The notes: generated by a model not told the origin, from the sequence alone. A stretch of DNA of 64,000 bases from Pedobacter rhizosphaerae (GCF_900111155.1 NZ_FOGG01000022.1:1-64000), one strand, 5' to 3'. Positions 8,502 to 17,733 are shown, numbered from the stretch's first letter. Numbers and translations are program-made.

Positions 8502-10106
8502 ATGTTAAAATATTTAGTTACCCTGATATCTGCCTTCGTTTTTGTTTCAAGCCTGCATGCCCAGGAAGAGAAATTTGAGTCGATTGTGGCTAACCACCAA
8601 CAAAACCCAACGGAATCATTAGTCCGTTTAAAGAAAATATATGCAGAATCAATAGAGCGCAATGATGAGCTTTTAGAAGGCCAGTGTTTACAGCAGATGG
8701 GTAAAGTGTGTTATGCGCAGGGACATTTTAGTCAGTCGCTGGAGTTTTTCTTAAAGGCCGATCAGATTTTCAATACAGCCAAAAAGCCATTACGCATGGC
8801 CGCCAACTTAACTGATGTAGGTATCCTCTACTATTACATGAAGCAGCATGATAAGGCAATGCATAGCTATCGGGCAGCCCTCCATATTTATAAAAATTCA
8901 AGCGATTTAACCGGTCAGGCAAATGTTTACGGCCATATCGGGCAGCTTTACGAGAAGAAGCAACAGTACGATAGCGCCTTTTATTATCAGAACTTAGCCC
9001 TGAAAATAAATGAGCAAAATAATGACCATAGCGCGGCAGCGAAGATATATGAGAATCTGGGGAGTATTTATGAAGATTTAGAAAAGTATGATTCAGCTCA
9101 GGTCAATTTTCAGCGTTCTTTAGACTTATATCAGCTTGATAAAAATGACCTTGCCAGTATAGAAGTGATCAATAATTTGGGTGATGTGTTGCGCAAAACC
9201 GGCCATTACCAGGAGAGTGTGGCTAAAACTGAGGCTGCCATGAAACTGGCTGAAAAGTTAGGCAATATCTATCAGCTGGCTTCGTGTTGCAGAGATTTAG
9301 GGAAGGCCTACGAGTTGATGAATAGAATGGACAGTGCTTATCATTATGTAAAACTGGGTTATAAATATACGCTAGATCTATATTCAGAGGATGGTGCGAG
9401 GCAAGCAGCATTTTTACAGGTACTTTACGACATAAATAAAAAATCTGATGAGATAAACAAGCTGCAAAATGATAGGAAGATCAATGGTATAATAGCCTTT
9501 TCAGCAGCTATAGTCATTATCCTGCTTGTGCTTTTAGGTTTTGTCGTTTTTAGCAGGCAACGTTTAAAGCTTAAAGATCAGCAGATGCTGGCCAGGCAAA
9601 AGGATATTGAACATGATATGACCAGTTTAGCGCTTAAAAACCTGCAGTTAGAGGAGCAGGGTTTAAAACAATTACTGGAGGTTAAAAGCAGGGAATTATC
9701 CACGCATACGCTCAATCTGATCAAGCATAATCAATTTCTCGAGAATCTCAGAAATACACTGCAAGCCATGGTAAAGGACGATAAGCGGGATCAGAAAAAA
9801 CAGATGAATCAAATTTTGACCGAAATCAATCAGAGCTTTAATCATGAACGTAATTGGAAGGAATTTACATTGGCCTTTGAACAGGTTCATCATCAGTTTT
9901 TAGAAAACCTCAAAACCTATAGTCAGGAGTTAACTTCGGCAGATATGCGCCTGATCGCATTGCTTAAAATGAATCTCGATTCAGGAGATATTGCCACTTT
10001 ACTGGGTATATCTACCGATAGCCTGAGGGTATCCAGATACAGGCTGCGGAAAAAACTAAATCTCGCACAAGGTGATAATTTATCTGCTTTTATTCAAACC
10101 CTATAA
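8502..10106 (+). CDS. TPR-repeat membrane regulator with C-terminal HTH
   Basis: 534 residues: a signal peptide (VTLISAFVFVSSLHA-Q), about six TPR-like repeats from residue 30 to 300 (for example YYHMK-QHDKAMHSY-type helices and KIYENLGSIYEDLEKYDSAQ), one membrane helix (IIAFSAAIVIILLVLLGFVVF near 328-348), a coiled-coil (about 360-440), and a helix-turn-helix near the end (DIATLLGISTDSLRVSRYRLRKKL). Such proteins place a sensing TPR domain in the periplasm and a DNA-binding domain in the cytoplasm. The gene sits directly before the TonB receptor/phytase cluster on the same strand and is its most likely local regulator. No histidine kinase core is present. The ligand is unknown. Confidence 0.85.
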   Translation: MLKYLVTLISAFVFVSSLHAQEEKFESIVANHQQNPTESLVRLKKIYAESIERNDELLEGQCLQQMGKVCYAQGHFSQSLEFFLKADQIFNTAKKPLRMAANLTDVGILYYYMKQHDKAMHSYRAALHIYKNSSDLTGQANVYGHIGQLYEKKQQYDSAFYYQNLALKINEQNNDHSAAAKIYENLGSIYEDLEKYDSAQVNFQRSLDLYQLDKNDLASIEVINNLGDVLRKTGHYQESVAKTEAAMKLAEKLGNIYQLASCCRDLGKAYELMNRMDSAYHYVKLGYKYTLDLYSEDGARQAAFLQVLYDINKKSDEINKLQNDRKINGIIAFSAAIVIILLVLLGFVVFSRQRLKLKDQQMLARQKDIEHDMTSLALKNLQLEEQGLKQLLEVKSRELSTHTLNLIKHNQFLENLRNTLQAMVKDDKRDQKKQMNQILTEINQSFNHERNWKEFTLAFEQVHHQFLENLKTYSQELTSADMRLIALLKMNLDSGDIATLLGISTDSLRVSRYRLRKKLNLAQGDNLSAFIQTL

Positions 10107-10179
10107 GCGTTAAATCGGCAGGTTTAAAAGCTAAATTTTTGATGGTTTTAAGTGCTTAACAATTTGTTAATGTAACGGT

Positions 10180-10207
10180 AATAAAAGCATAACGGCGCTT
10201 TTTTATT
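10180..10207 (+). terminator. A/T-rich hairpin with T-run
   Basis: AATAAAAGC (10180-10188) pairs with GCTTTT...ATT (10197-10207) after the TPR-HTH gene, with a T6 run. An inverted repeat TTAAC-N5-GTTAA lies just upstream (about 10157-10170) and could be an operator. Confidence 0.45.
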
Positions 10208-10368
10208 GTTTTATTTATCTGATTTTCAGAGTCTTGATATGTGTTGTTGCTTTTTGGTCTATGGTTGTGGTAACGCTGTTGCCTTTATGTAACCCCAAAG
10301 ATTTCATTCGTATGGATTGATGTACACACCTTTGCTCCGTCGATAAATAAAAGACATTACCAAACGCA

Positions 10369-13146
10369 ATGAACAAACTTTTACAAATTCTTTTTTTACT
10401 TCTTTTTTGTGCAGGCACAGCCAATGCTGCAAAAATAAAAGGTCATGTTTACGATAAGCAGACCGGAGAAGCCATAGTAGGGGCCACCGTGGTTCTTGAA
10501 AATCCCCGTCGGATTACCAATACTGGCTTAGATGGAACCTTTGAATTTAAAGGTTTAAGCGTAGGAAAAGCTACTGTAACTGTAAGCTACATTACTTACA
10601 AAACCATTGTTAAAACCTTTGTGGTAGAAAAGGATGATAACGATCACTTAAAGTTTTACTTAGAGAGTGATGCCACCAGTCTTGACGATGTAACCATTAA
10701 ATCAAATTCGGTGAGTTCGACAGATCAGGGAGCCCGTCGATTAGAAAAAAACGCTACCCAGTTGATGAATATCATATCAGGAAGGTCAATTGAGATTTCT
10801 CCGGATTTAACTGTGGCCAATGTAATGCAAAGGGTTTCGGGAGTTTCATTAGAACGCAACAGCAATGGCGACGGGCAGTATGCCATTTTGAGAGGAATGG
10901 ATAAACGCTACAATTATACGCTGGTAAATGGAGTGAAAATTCCAAGTCCTGATAATAAGTACCGTTACGTACCATTAGACCTTTTCCCATCAGACCTTCT
11001 GGATCGTTTAGAAGTTTATAAAACACTTACGCCCAACCTCGAAGGCGATGCGATAGGCGGAGCGGTTAATATGGTGATGAAGAATGCACCCGGTAAGTTT
11101 CAGGTGAATGCTAATGTGTCTTCGGGTTATAACCAGTTGTTTTTTAATCGCAGTTTCGCCAGTTTTAAATCGTCAGGAATTAACTTTAAATCGCCTTACG
11201 AAATCAACGGAAGGAGCTACAACGCCACACAAAATGATTTTACAGCAGGAACACTGGATTACAAGTATAAAAACCCTGCGCCGAACTTAATTGGAAGTTT
11301 ATCTGTAAGCCAAAGGTTTTTAGATAATAGACTGGGGGTAGTGTTGGCCGGAAGTTACCAAAATACTTATCGCGGCAGCAACAGTACATTCTACAATACA
11401 GCCGTTAACGGAACAGATGCCTATTCGGTTATTACGAATAAAAGTTACAGAGAATTTTCTGAGCAGCAGCAACGAACAGGCTTGCACAGTAAAATTGATT
11501 ATGCATTCAATAAAAACCATCAGCTTACGCTTTATAATGTATACGTTAACCTGAAGAACCAGCAACTGAGGGATGCCGTAACTACCACTTTTAATGGTGT
11601 TTATAATCCCACTTTGGGAAATGCAGAATTGGTTTACAATACTCGTAGCCGTTTAACAGAACAACAGATTTATAACAGTACCTTGCACGGTGATCACAAA
11701 TTCTTCGACGATAAATTTAAGGTTCAATGGTCTGCAGTTTACTCATCGGCTAAAAATGATGTTCCTGAAAATACCAGTATTAGCTTAAACGGGATTGAAC
11801 AGAATTTTCAGCGTAAACGACTGAGCCTGGTGAATACCGCTCCTGTAAACAGAAGATGGGAACGCAATACCGATGAAGATTTAGCAGGTTATTTAGACCT
11901 TACTTATCGCATTTCGCTAGGAAAGGATAAGTTGGATGTGATGGCTGGAGGTTTATACCGCGATAAACAGAGAAGTAGTTTCTTCAACAACTATACCTTA
12001 GCGCCGAATGCCGCTGATGCAAATGATGTTTATGGTATCGATTTTCAAAATTATACCGATTTAAATTTGGTGGTTACCAATCCAACAGGTGCTGTAGCTA
12101 ATCCTTTAACTTATGATGCAACAGAAAAAATAGGTGCAGGTTATGGTATGTTTAAGTACAATTCCAGCAAGTTAGAGTTAATTGGGGGTGTGAGAGTAGA
12201 GCATACTAATCAGGGATATAATCTACTCTTTCCGGCAGGAGAAAGTGCTCCAAACGGTAAGCAGATTTATACAGATGTTTTACCCAGCTTAACGGGAAAG
12301 TATTTTTTAACCGATAAAGCGCAATTACACGCTTCTTATTACCGCGCGCTTAATCGTCCGGGATTTTATGAAATTGTACCTGGAAAAGTAATCAATGAAG
12401 AATTCCAGGAACGTGGAAATCCAAATTTAAAGCGTGCACTGGCCGATAACTTCGATTTGAGGTATGAACTTTTCCCTGGTGCCTCAGAACAATTGTTGGT
12501 GGGTACTTTTTATAAACGAATTAAAGATCCTATTGAATATACTTTCCAGGCTGATGCTACCCGTGGACAAGATATATACTACACACCAGGCAATTTCGGT
12601 ACTGCAAATAACTATGGAGCAGAGGTAGATTATATCAAATATTTTAGCAAAATCGGTATCAAGGCGAACTATACCTACACACACTCTCGCATTACCACAC
12701 CTAAAACCACCAGAACCATTAACCCAACTACTGGCGATATTCAGGCCATTTCTGTAGATCAGGAGCGTCCGCTTTACGGACAATCAGAGCATATTGCCAA
12801 TCTATCTCTACTCTTTAAGGATACTAAAAAACGGTTAGATATTCAGGTTGCAGGTGCTTATACTGGTCCAAGGATTAATACGGTTTCTCAATTCTTAAAC
12901 AATGATTTATGGCAAGAAGGCTTCATTCAGATGGATGCATCAGCAGAGAAGCGTTTTAAAAGTGGCTTAAGTGTTTTTATCAAAGCGAATAACATACTGA
13001 ATACCCCAACCAAATTATTTATAAAAGGTACCAATCCGGAGAACGATAAAATTAAAGAGGATTTAGTGAAAGATGGGCGTACTCTGGTTAGAAGCGACTA
13101 CTACGGCCAGAATTACCTGATCGGCTTCAGATATAAGTTTAATTAA
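10369..13146 (+). CDS. TonB-dependent outer-membrane receptor (phytase cluster)
   Basis: 925 residues: signal peptide (LLLFCAGTANA), a carboxypeptidase-regulatory-like domain (about 21-105, IKGHVYDKQTGEAIVGATVVLENP), plug (about 125-240, with VMQRVSGVSLERN and YAILRGMDKRYNYTLVNG), then a 22-strand-type barrel ending in ...LIGFRYKFN. Members move substrates across the outer membrane with TonB energy. The closely following beta-helix lipoprotein (23 bp) and phytase (2 bp after that) suggest that it imports phosphate-containing compounds or products of phytate cleavage. It lacks a SusD partner. The substrate assignment is inference from context. Confidence 0.9.
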   Translation: MNKLLQILFLLLFCAGTANAAKIKGHVYDKQTGEAIVGATVVLENPRRITNTGLDGTFEFKGLSVGKATVTVSYITYKTIVKTFVVEKDDNDHLKFYLESDATSLDDVTIKSNSVSSTDQGARRLEKNATQLMNIISGRSIEISPDLTVANVMQRVSGVSLERNSNGDGQYAILRGMDKRYNYTLVNGVKIPSPDNKYRYVPLDLFPSDLLDRLEVYKTLTPNLEGDAIGGAVNMVMKNAPGKFQVNANVSSGYNQLFFNRSFASFKSSGINFKSPYEINGRSYNATQNDFTAGTLDYKYKNPAPNLIGSLSVSQRFLDNRLGVVLAGSYQNTYRGSNSTFYNTAVNGTDAYSVITNKSYREFSEQQQRTGLHSKIDYAFNKNHQLTLYNVYVNLKNQQLRDAVTTTFNGVYNPTLGNAELVYNTRSRLTEQQIYNSTLHGDHKFFDDKFKVQWSAVYSSAKNDVPENTSISLNGIEQNFQRKRLSLVNTAPVNRRWERNTDEDLAGYLDLTYRISLGKDKLDVMAGGLYRDKQRSSFFNNYTLAPNAADANDVYGIDFQNYTDLNLVVTNPTGAVANPLTYDATEKIGAGYGMFKYNSSKLELIGGVRVEHTNQGYNLLFPAGESAPNGKQIYTDVLPSLTGKYFLTDKAQLHASYYRALNRPGFYEIVPGKVINEEFQERGNPNLKRALADNFDLRYELFPGASEQLLVGTFYKRIKDPIEYTFQADATRGQDIYYTPGNFGTANNYGAEVDYIKYFSKIGIKANYTYTHSRITTPKTTRTINPTTGDIQAISVDQERPLYGQSEHIANLSLLFKDTKKRLDIQVAGAYTGPRINTVSQFLNNDLWQEGFIQMDASAEKRFKSGLSVFIKANNILNTPTKLFIKGTNPENDKIKEDLVKDGRTLVRSDYYGQNYLIGFRYKFN

Positions 13147-13169
13147 TCGAAATTTTAAAAAATAAAGAC

Positions 13170-14429
13170 ATGAAAACGAGACAGTTTTTTAGTTTAATGA
13201 TCCTTTCCCTGATCGTTTTGGCAGGATGTGAAAAGGCAAATATTAATGTAGATACGTCTGCTGTAGATGGTGCTGCCATAGGCGAAGTATCTGGTGTTTG
13301 GGCAAAGGGAAGTACGCAGGTAATAAAGGGCGATATTGTTATTCCGCAAGGAAAATCCCTAACCATAGAAGAGGGGGTAACCATCTTAATGGATACGCTT
13401 GCCAAACCTGAGATTATTGTGAAAGGAAATCTCTATGCGCTGGGAACTGCCGAAAACCCAATCAAATTTACCGTGAACGAATTTTATAAAACCCCGGCTA
13501 AGAAATTTGGAAAGCTTTGGGGAGGAATATTGGCCGGACCAACCTGCGAAGACCTGGTACTCGATCATGCGATTTTAGAATACGGTGGTTCTACCACTTC
13601 TGATGCTTCCACTTCGGTAAAAATGGGACTTTATAAAGCCGTTGCGGGCGAAAATTTACCTGCCCTTTGGTTTGCCAATGCTAGTGGTAGATTAGTGGTT
13701 CAAAACAGTGTGATCAGAAATTTCCAGGAAGATTGTACTTACATAGAGGGCGGGAAGATCATTTTTGCCAATAATGTTTTTTATACCACCGGAGTAACCG
13801 GGGGAGAGGCGATGAACTTTAAATCAGGTTGTTTGGCAGATATCGCTTATAATTTGGTTTACAGTACCAATACCAATGCCTTGAAGTTGTCTAACAGTGG
13901 CGATAAAACACCACAAACCTATATTATTGCCTACAATAACACCCTGGTGAATACGGGATGGAGAAGACCAACTGCCAAAGGTGGATCAATCTGGTTAGAA
14001 AGTACGGTTCGTGCAGATTTATATAACAATCTTTTCGCCAATACCCGTTTTGGTGTAAAAAGAGATCCAAAGAAACCCGAAGATAGCCGTTCGGTTTACA
14101 GTAATAACTGGTATTATGGCTATGACCAAACCACAGTAAATCAGTTTCAGCCAACTGGCGATATTGTTGGTGGTAAAAACGATATCATAAGCAATGTAGC
14201 GGGCGTAAATGATCCTAAATTCGTAAATTATCCGTTAAATACAGCTGTAAGCAATGCTGATTTCAATACCTCATGGGATTTTCATTTGCAGGGTAATTCA
14301 CCCGCTTTAGGTAAAGGAATCACCAACTTTACCCGTCACCACCAGGCTGGCATTGTGATGAAAAACGGAATTACCTATACCTCACCTCAGCCATCAACCT
14401 TTGTAGGTGCATACGGAACTAAAATATAA
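13170..14429 (+). CDS. Lipoprotein with right-handed beta-helix, hypothetical
   Basis: 419 residues with a lipoprotein signal (LSLIVLAGC, Cys20). From about residue 60 on, repeating short strands and turns are seen (LDHAILEYGG, VQNSVIRNFQED, FANNVFYTTG, IAYNLVYSTNTNAL, AYNNTLVNTGW, LYNNLFANTRFG), which is the rhythm of a parallel beta-helix with asparagine ladders. It is likely a surface- or periplasm-exposed binding protein or enzyme. No lyase or hydrolase active site is recognised. It sits between the TonB receptor and phytase in one operon and may take the place of a SusD-like binding partner. Function is not established. Confidence 0.8.
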   Translation: MKTRQFFSLMILSLIVLAGCEKANINVDTSAVDGAAIGEVSGVWAKGSTQVIKGDIVIPQGKSLTIEEGVTILMDTLAKPEIIVKGNLYALGTAENPIKFTVNEFYKTPAKKFGKLWGGILAGPTCEDLVLDHAILEYGGSTTSDASTSVKMGLYKAVAGENLPALWFANASGRLVVQNSVIRNFQEDCTYIEGGKIIFANNVFYTTGVTGGEAMNFKSGCLADIAYNLVYSTNTNALKLSNSGDKTPQTYIIAYNNTLVNTGWRRPTAKGGSIWLESTVRADLYNNLFANTRFGVKRDPKKPEDSRSVYSNNWYYGYDQTTVNQFQPTGDIVGGKNDIISNVAGVNDPKFVNYPLNTAVSNADFNTSWDFHLQGNSPALGKGITNFTRHHQAGIVMKNGITYTSPQPSTFVGAYGTKI

Positions 14430-14431
14430 CA

Positions 14432-15508
14432 ATGAAGAATAAGTATATTATCAATTTGGTTGCACTGGCGGTTATTAGTCTGACCATTTCATGTAATGGC
14501 GGAACAGCACAGAAAGATTCAAATACCATTAAACCACTTTATGTATCAGAGCCTGTAGATTTTGATACCGATGATCCCGCGATTTGGGTCAACCCTCAGG
14601 ATGCAGCTCAATCTTTGGTAATTGGTACCGATAAAGATACGAATGGCGGCTTGTACGTATTTGATTTGAAAGGTAAGATCATTAAAAATAAAACCATAAA
14701 AGGGTTAAAAAGACCTGATAACGTCGATATTGCCTACGGCTTGTTACTTGGTGGCAAAAAAACAGATATAGCGGTAACTACTGAACGATATACGCACAAA
14801 CTGAGGATTTTCTCGCTGCCGGATATGAAAGCTGTAGATAACGGAGGGATTCCGGTATTTGTTGGCGAAACAGGAGCAGAGTATCGGGATTTAATGGGAA
14901 TAGCGATGTATACCGATCCGAACGGTAAGATTTACGCTATTGTTGGACGTAAAAATGGACCCAAAGAGGGAAGTTATTTATGGCAGTATTTGCTAACTGA
15001 TGATGGAGAGGGAAATGTGAAAGCAGAGCTGGTACGTAAGTTTGGAAAGTACAGCGGCCAAAAGGAGATTGAGGCCATTGCCGTGGATAATGAATTAGGT
15101 TATGTTTATTACTGTGATGAGCAGGTAGGCGTTCGCAAGTACTATGCAGAACCGAGTAAGGGAAATGAAGAGCTTGCTTTATTTGGAAAGGGAGATTTTT
15201 CCGTAGATAATGAAGGTATCGCAATTTATAAAACTGCAGGAAACAAAGGCTATGTTTTAGTATCCGATCAAGGTGCACAACAGTTAAAAGTTTACGATAG
15301 GGTAGGTAAGGCGAATATTGCTAATCCTCATCCACTTTTAGCTACCATTAAATATTCAGCTAATCAAACCGATGGTATTGATGTCGTTTCAGTTCCATTG
15401 AACTCTGATTTTAAGCATGGTTTATTGGTAGCCATGAGCGACGACAAGACTTTTCACTTTTACCGTTGGGAAGATATTGCTGGCAAACAGTTAACCATCA
15501 ACCCTTAA
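14432..15508 (+). CDS. Beta-propeller phytase (3-phytase) lipoprotein
   Basis: 358 residues with lipobox (LTISC, Cys21). The motifs DDPAIWVNP, VIGTDKDTNGGLYVFDLKGK, KRPDNVDI and EIEAIAVD/DNEGIAIY are those of calcium-dependent beta-propeller phytases, which remove phosphate from myo-inositol hexakisphosphate. The start is two bases after the previous stop, so translation is probably coupled. Lipidation suggests attachment to the outer membrane or surface. Together with the TonB receptor it makes a phytate-phosphorus acquisition unit. Another inositol-related enzyme (inositol oxygenase, 56378) lies in the same window but in a separate locus. Confidence 0.9.
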   Translation: MKNKYIINLVALAVISLTISCNGGTAQKDSNTIKPLYVSEPVDFDTDDPAIWVNPQDAAQSLVIGTDKDTNGGLYVFDLKGKIIKNKTIKGLKRPDNVDIAYGLLLGGKKTDIAVTTERYTHKLRIFSLPDMKAVDNGGIPVFVGETGAEYRDLMGIAMYTDPNGKIYAIVGRKNGPKEGSYLWQYLLTDDGEGNVKAELVRKFGKYSGQKEIEAIAVDNELGYVYYCDEQVGVRKYYAEPSKGNEELALFGKGDFSVDNEGIAIYKTAGNKGYVLVSDQGAQQLKVYDRVGKANIANPHPLLATIKYSANQTDGIDVVSVPLNSDFKHGLLVAMSDDKTFHFYRWEDIAGKQLTINP

Positions 15509-15516
15509 ATCCCCCC

Positions 15517-15598
15517 CTGGTCCGTGTCTCACGGACCAGCATTTTGTGTCTCACGGACCAGTAAACTTCCTCTACTGGCTGGTGTCCCCACCAGCCAG
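15517..15598 (+). terminator. Two hairpins after the phytase gene
   Basis: CTGGTCCGTG/CACGGACCAG (15517-15526, 15530-15539) and CTGGCTGGTG/CACCAGCCAG (15575-15584, 15589-15598) are perfect 10-bp stems. A partial extra copy (GTGTCTCACGGACCA) lies between them. The first resembles the terminator at 39753, so these are likely a local terminator family. Confidence 0.65.
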
Positions 15599-15740
15599 AT
15601 TTATATGTTCCTTTTCTTTTAGTGTTGTTAACCGAGCAACTAAAAGCATAAATATCAACCTTGTATAACCCCTTAAATAAAAATTAATCACCACTAAATC
15701 AATGTTTTAATAAATAAGTCTACTAATTCTATAGAATTAC

Positions 15741-15771
15741 TTGTTTAATTTAATTGAAGTTTATACTTTTA
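15741..15771 (+). promoter_or_regulatory. Candidate promoter of the Cys-leader transcript
   Basis: TTG at 15741-15743 and TACTTTTA at 15764-15771 are 20 bp apart, near the Bacteroidota TTTG-N19/20-TAnnTTTG pattern (last base A, not G). A start near 15778 would give a ~36-nt lead to the small ORF at 15814. Confidence 0.5.
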
Positions 15772-15813
15772 CAAAAAAAATAATAATTATTCACCAGCAA
15801 ATATACGTTCAAT

Positions 15814-15888
15814 ATGAAATCCCGCAGACAACCACAGCCCACTTTTCTGATTTCTCTATCAGACATGTGCAACTGCTGTTGCCGCTAA
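15814..15888 (+). CDS. Candidate cysteine-rich leader peptide (24 residues)
   Basis: ATG 15814 opens 24 codons that begin MKSRRQPQPTFLISLSD and end M-C-N-C-C-C-R before TAA (15886-15888). Cysteines are residues 19, 21, 22 and 23, encoded TGC AAC TGC TGT TGC. Four Cys codons in five positions next to the stop are very unlikely by chance and match the logic of leader peptides whose translation speed reports an amino-acid supply. A promoter-like pair lies ~45 bp upstream and a long structured leader follows before the first thioredoxin-like gene. No homologue can be checked here. An alternative is a small metal- or redox-sensing peptide acting in trans. Confidence 0.6.
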   Translation: MKSRRQPQPTFLISLSDMCNCCCR

Positions 15889-16348
15889 TTATAACTGAAA
15901 TATAGTCCGCCCCTTTTCGAAGGTTCTCTCGTTCAAATTCTTATTTGAAAATCCTGGTACCCCGGGACAAGTGGAGAGAATATTATGGTGGTCATGTATT
16001 TTGGAAATAAGTTGCCGGGGTATCAGGAACCGCCTAACTAATCACCACCACTAGTTTAGGTTATTACTCTAATTAATTCACCACCATTAATTAGTTGATT
16101 TATACAGAAGAAGGGAGAGTCAGTTCTCGTTGAACTTCTAGCAACTTTCCATAGGAAAAAGTGCTCAAACTGATCTAGCAATAGATTATAAATTAACCGA
16201 TAACCAGTAAACACAAGTTTCTGTTAAGGATTTTCCAATGTCACAATTGCTCTGCTGCACCGGAGTGTTTCGATATGGGTTAAATTTCTTGCCTGAAGGT
16301 TTACAGTTATTTAAAACCTAAAACCAATAGTGTTTTTAATTAATAACG
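15889..16348 (+). promoter_or_regulatory. Long structured 5' leader of the thioredoxin-like operon
   Basis: This 460-bp stretch has no ORF but many pairings: CCTT-TTCG-AAGG (15913-15923 region), TTCAAA/TTTGAA (15932-15948), a 14-bp long-range stem with arms 15952-15965 and 16015-16028, CCTAACTA/TAGTTTAGG (16033-16060), AGTTC/GAACT near 16130 and AGCAACTTTCC/GGAAAAAGTGCT (about 16140-16165). TTCTCTC (15924-15930) can also pair with GAGAGAA (15974-15980), which crosses the long stem, so the two are alternatives or a pseudoknot. No known riboswitch class was recognised. Confidence 0.5.
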
Positions 16349-16354
16349 ATGATT

Positions 16355-17653
16355 ATGAAAACTTCAATTTACTCCAAAATTGCATGCCTGGCAACCTCGG
16401 TGGTGTTGTTAGGCGGATCAGCCTTTGCAAACGGCCCTAAACCTTTCCCTAAAGAGGGAATCTGGCGGGGTGTATTTAAGGTAAGCGAATCGCAGGTACC
16501 TTTTAATTTTGAGTTTAAAGGTAAAGATTCAAAAAGTGCGGTATTAACGCTCTTAAACGGTTCTCGCAGAGATGATTTTCATGTCGAGCGTAGAGGGGAT
16601 GACTCTATCTACGTAAAGATGAATACCTATGATGCAGCACTGGTGGCGAAGGTAGAGGCCGATGGTACATTAAGTGGTGAATATCGCAGTTTGGTGCCTG
16701 GCTTTAGAGGTAATTCTCTTCCGTTTGTAGCAGAGTACGGCAAGAACTACCGCTTTGTAGAGCCAGGAAAGAATGTTGCACCTAAACATGACATCTCAGG
16801 GAAATGGGAAATCAAAACCTACACGAAGGAAGCTGTTCCTGCCTCTATTGCCTTATTAAAACAAAATGGAAACAAACTTACGGGCGTGATTATGACCGTA
16901 GTAGGCGATACCCGCGAATTAGAAGGCACTGTACAGGGCGATGAATTTGAACTTTCGGGATTTACAGGCCCTAGCCCTTTTATTGTAAGGGGTAAAATCA
17001 ACGATGACAATAGCATCACAGGTGAGCAGGGTTTCGGGATTTATAAAAACCTGAAATTTGACGGACAACGGAATGAACAGGCAGAACTCCCTGATCCATA
17101 TAAACTCACCTTTTTAAAAGAAGGCTATAAGAAATTAGATTTTACCTTCCCGGATCTGAATGGAAAACCAGTTTCGCTTAGCGATGATAAATACAAGGGC
17201 AAAGTGGTGATTATAGAAACCATTGGCACCTGGTGCCCAAACTGTACCGATCAAACTGTTTTTTTATCTCCCTGGTTTAAAAAGAACCAAAAACGCGGTG
17301 TAGAAGCTATCGCCATCGGTTTCGAGCAAAAAGATGACCTCGAATATGCCAAATATACACTCGGTAAACTGAGAGATAAATATGACATCACCTACGATAT
17401 CCTTTTCGGTGGTATTGCCGATAAAAAAGTAGTTGCCGAAAAGCTGGCCGCCTTAAATAAATTTATTGCTTTTCCAACCACTATCATCATTGATAGAAAA
17501 GGAGAGGTAAGGGAAATTTATACCGGATACACCGGAACGGTAACAGGCAAATACTTTAATGATTATGAAGCAAAGTTCAACAAGGTATTAGATGAACTTA
17601 TTGCTGAACCAGTACCACAACTGGCTTCTACCAAGACCGAAAACGGTAAATAA
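16355..17653 (+). CDS. TlpA-like thioredoxin-fold protein, copy 1
   Basis: 432 residues: signal peptide (MKTSIYSKIACLATSVVLL...SAFA), an N-terminal ~240-residue beta-rich part, then a TlpA/ResA-type thioredoxin domain (VSLSDDKYKGKVVIIETIGTWCPNC, active-site Cys about 294 and 297, and cis-Pro loop FPTTIIIDRKG). It should act as a periplasmic or surface thiol-disulfide reductase. An ATG six bases upstream (16349) is an alternative start. It is followed 80 bp later by a close paralogue. The N-terminal module (GIWRGVFKVSESQVPFNFEFKGKD) is present in both copies and is not a known enzyme domain to me. It lies downstream of the Cys-codon leader. Confidence 0.85.
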   Translation: MKTSIYSKIACLATSVVLLGGSAFANGPKPFPKEGIWRGVFKVSESQVPFNFEFKGKDSKSAVLTLLNGSRRDDFHVERRGDDSIYVKMNTYDAALVAKVEADGTLSGEYRSLVPGFRGNSLPFVAEYGKNYRFVEPGKNVAPKHDISGKWEIKTYTKEAVPASIALLKQNGNKLTGVIMTVVGDTRELEGTVQGDEFELSGFTGPSPFIVRGKINDDNSITGEQGFGIYKNLKFDGQRNEQAELPDPYKLTFLKEGYKKLDFTFPDLNGKPVSLSDDKYKGKVVIIETIGTWCPNCTDQTVFLSPWFKKNQKRGVEAIAIGFEQKDDLEYAKYTLGKLRDKYDITYDILFGGIADKKVVAEKLAALNKFIAFPTTIIIDRKGEVREIYTGYTGTVTGKYFNDYEAKFNKVLDELIAEPVPQLASTKTENGK

Positions 17654-17733
17654 ATACTAAACCACAAACTAAACTTACACCAGTGCAATAAAATGTGCTG
17701 GTGTGTTTCAACCTACACTAAAAAACTAAAACG

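Noticed and set aside
8378-8578. 66-residue plus-strand ORF before the TPR-HTH gene
   Set aside because: Starts inside the 85-bp repeat array and overlaps the real gene in another frame.
15889-16348. SAM, cobalamin or TPP riboswitch
   Set aside because: The conserved core sequences of these classes were not found.
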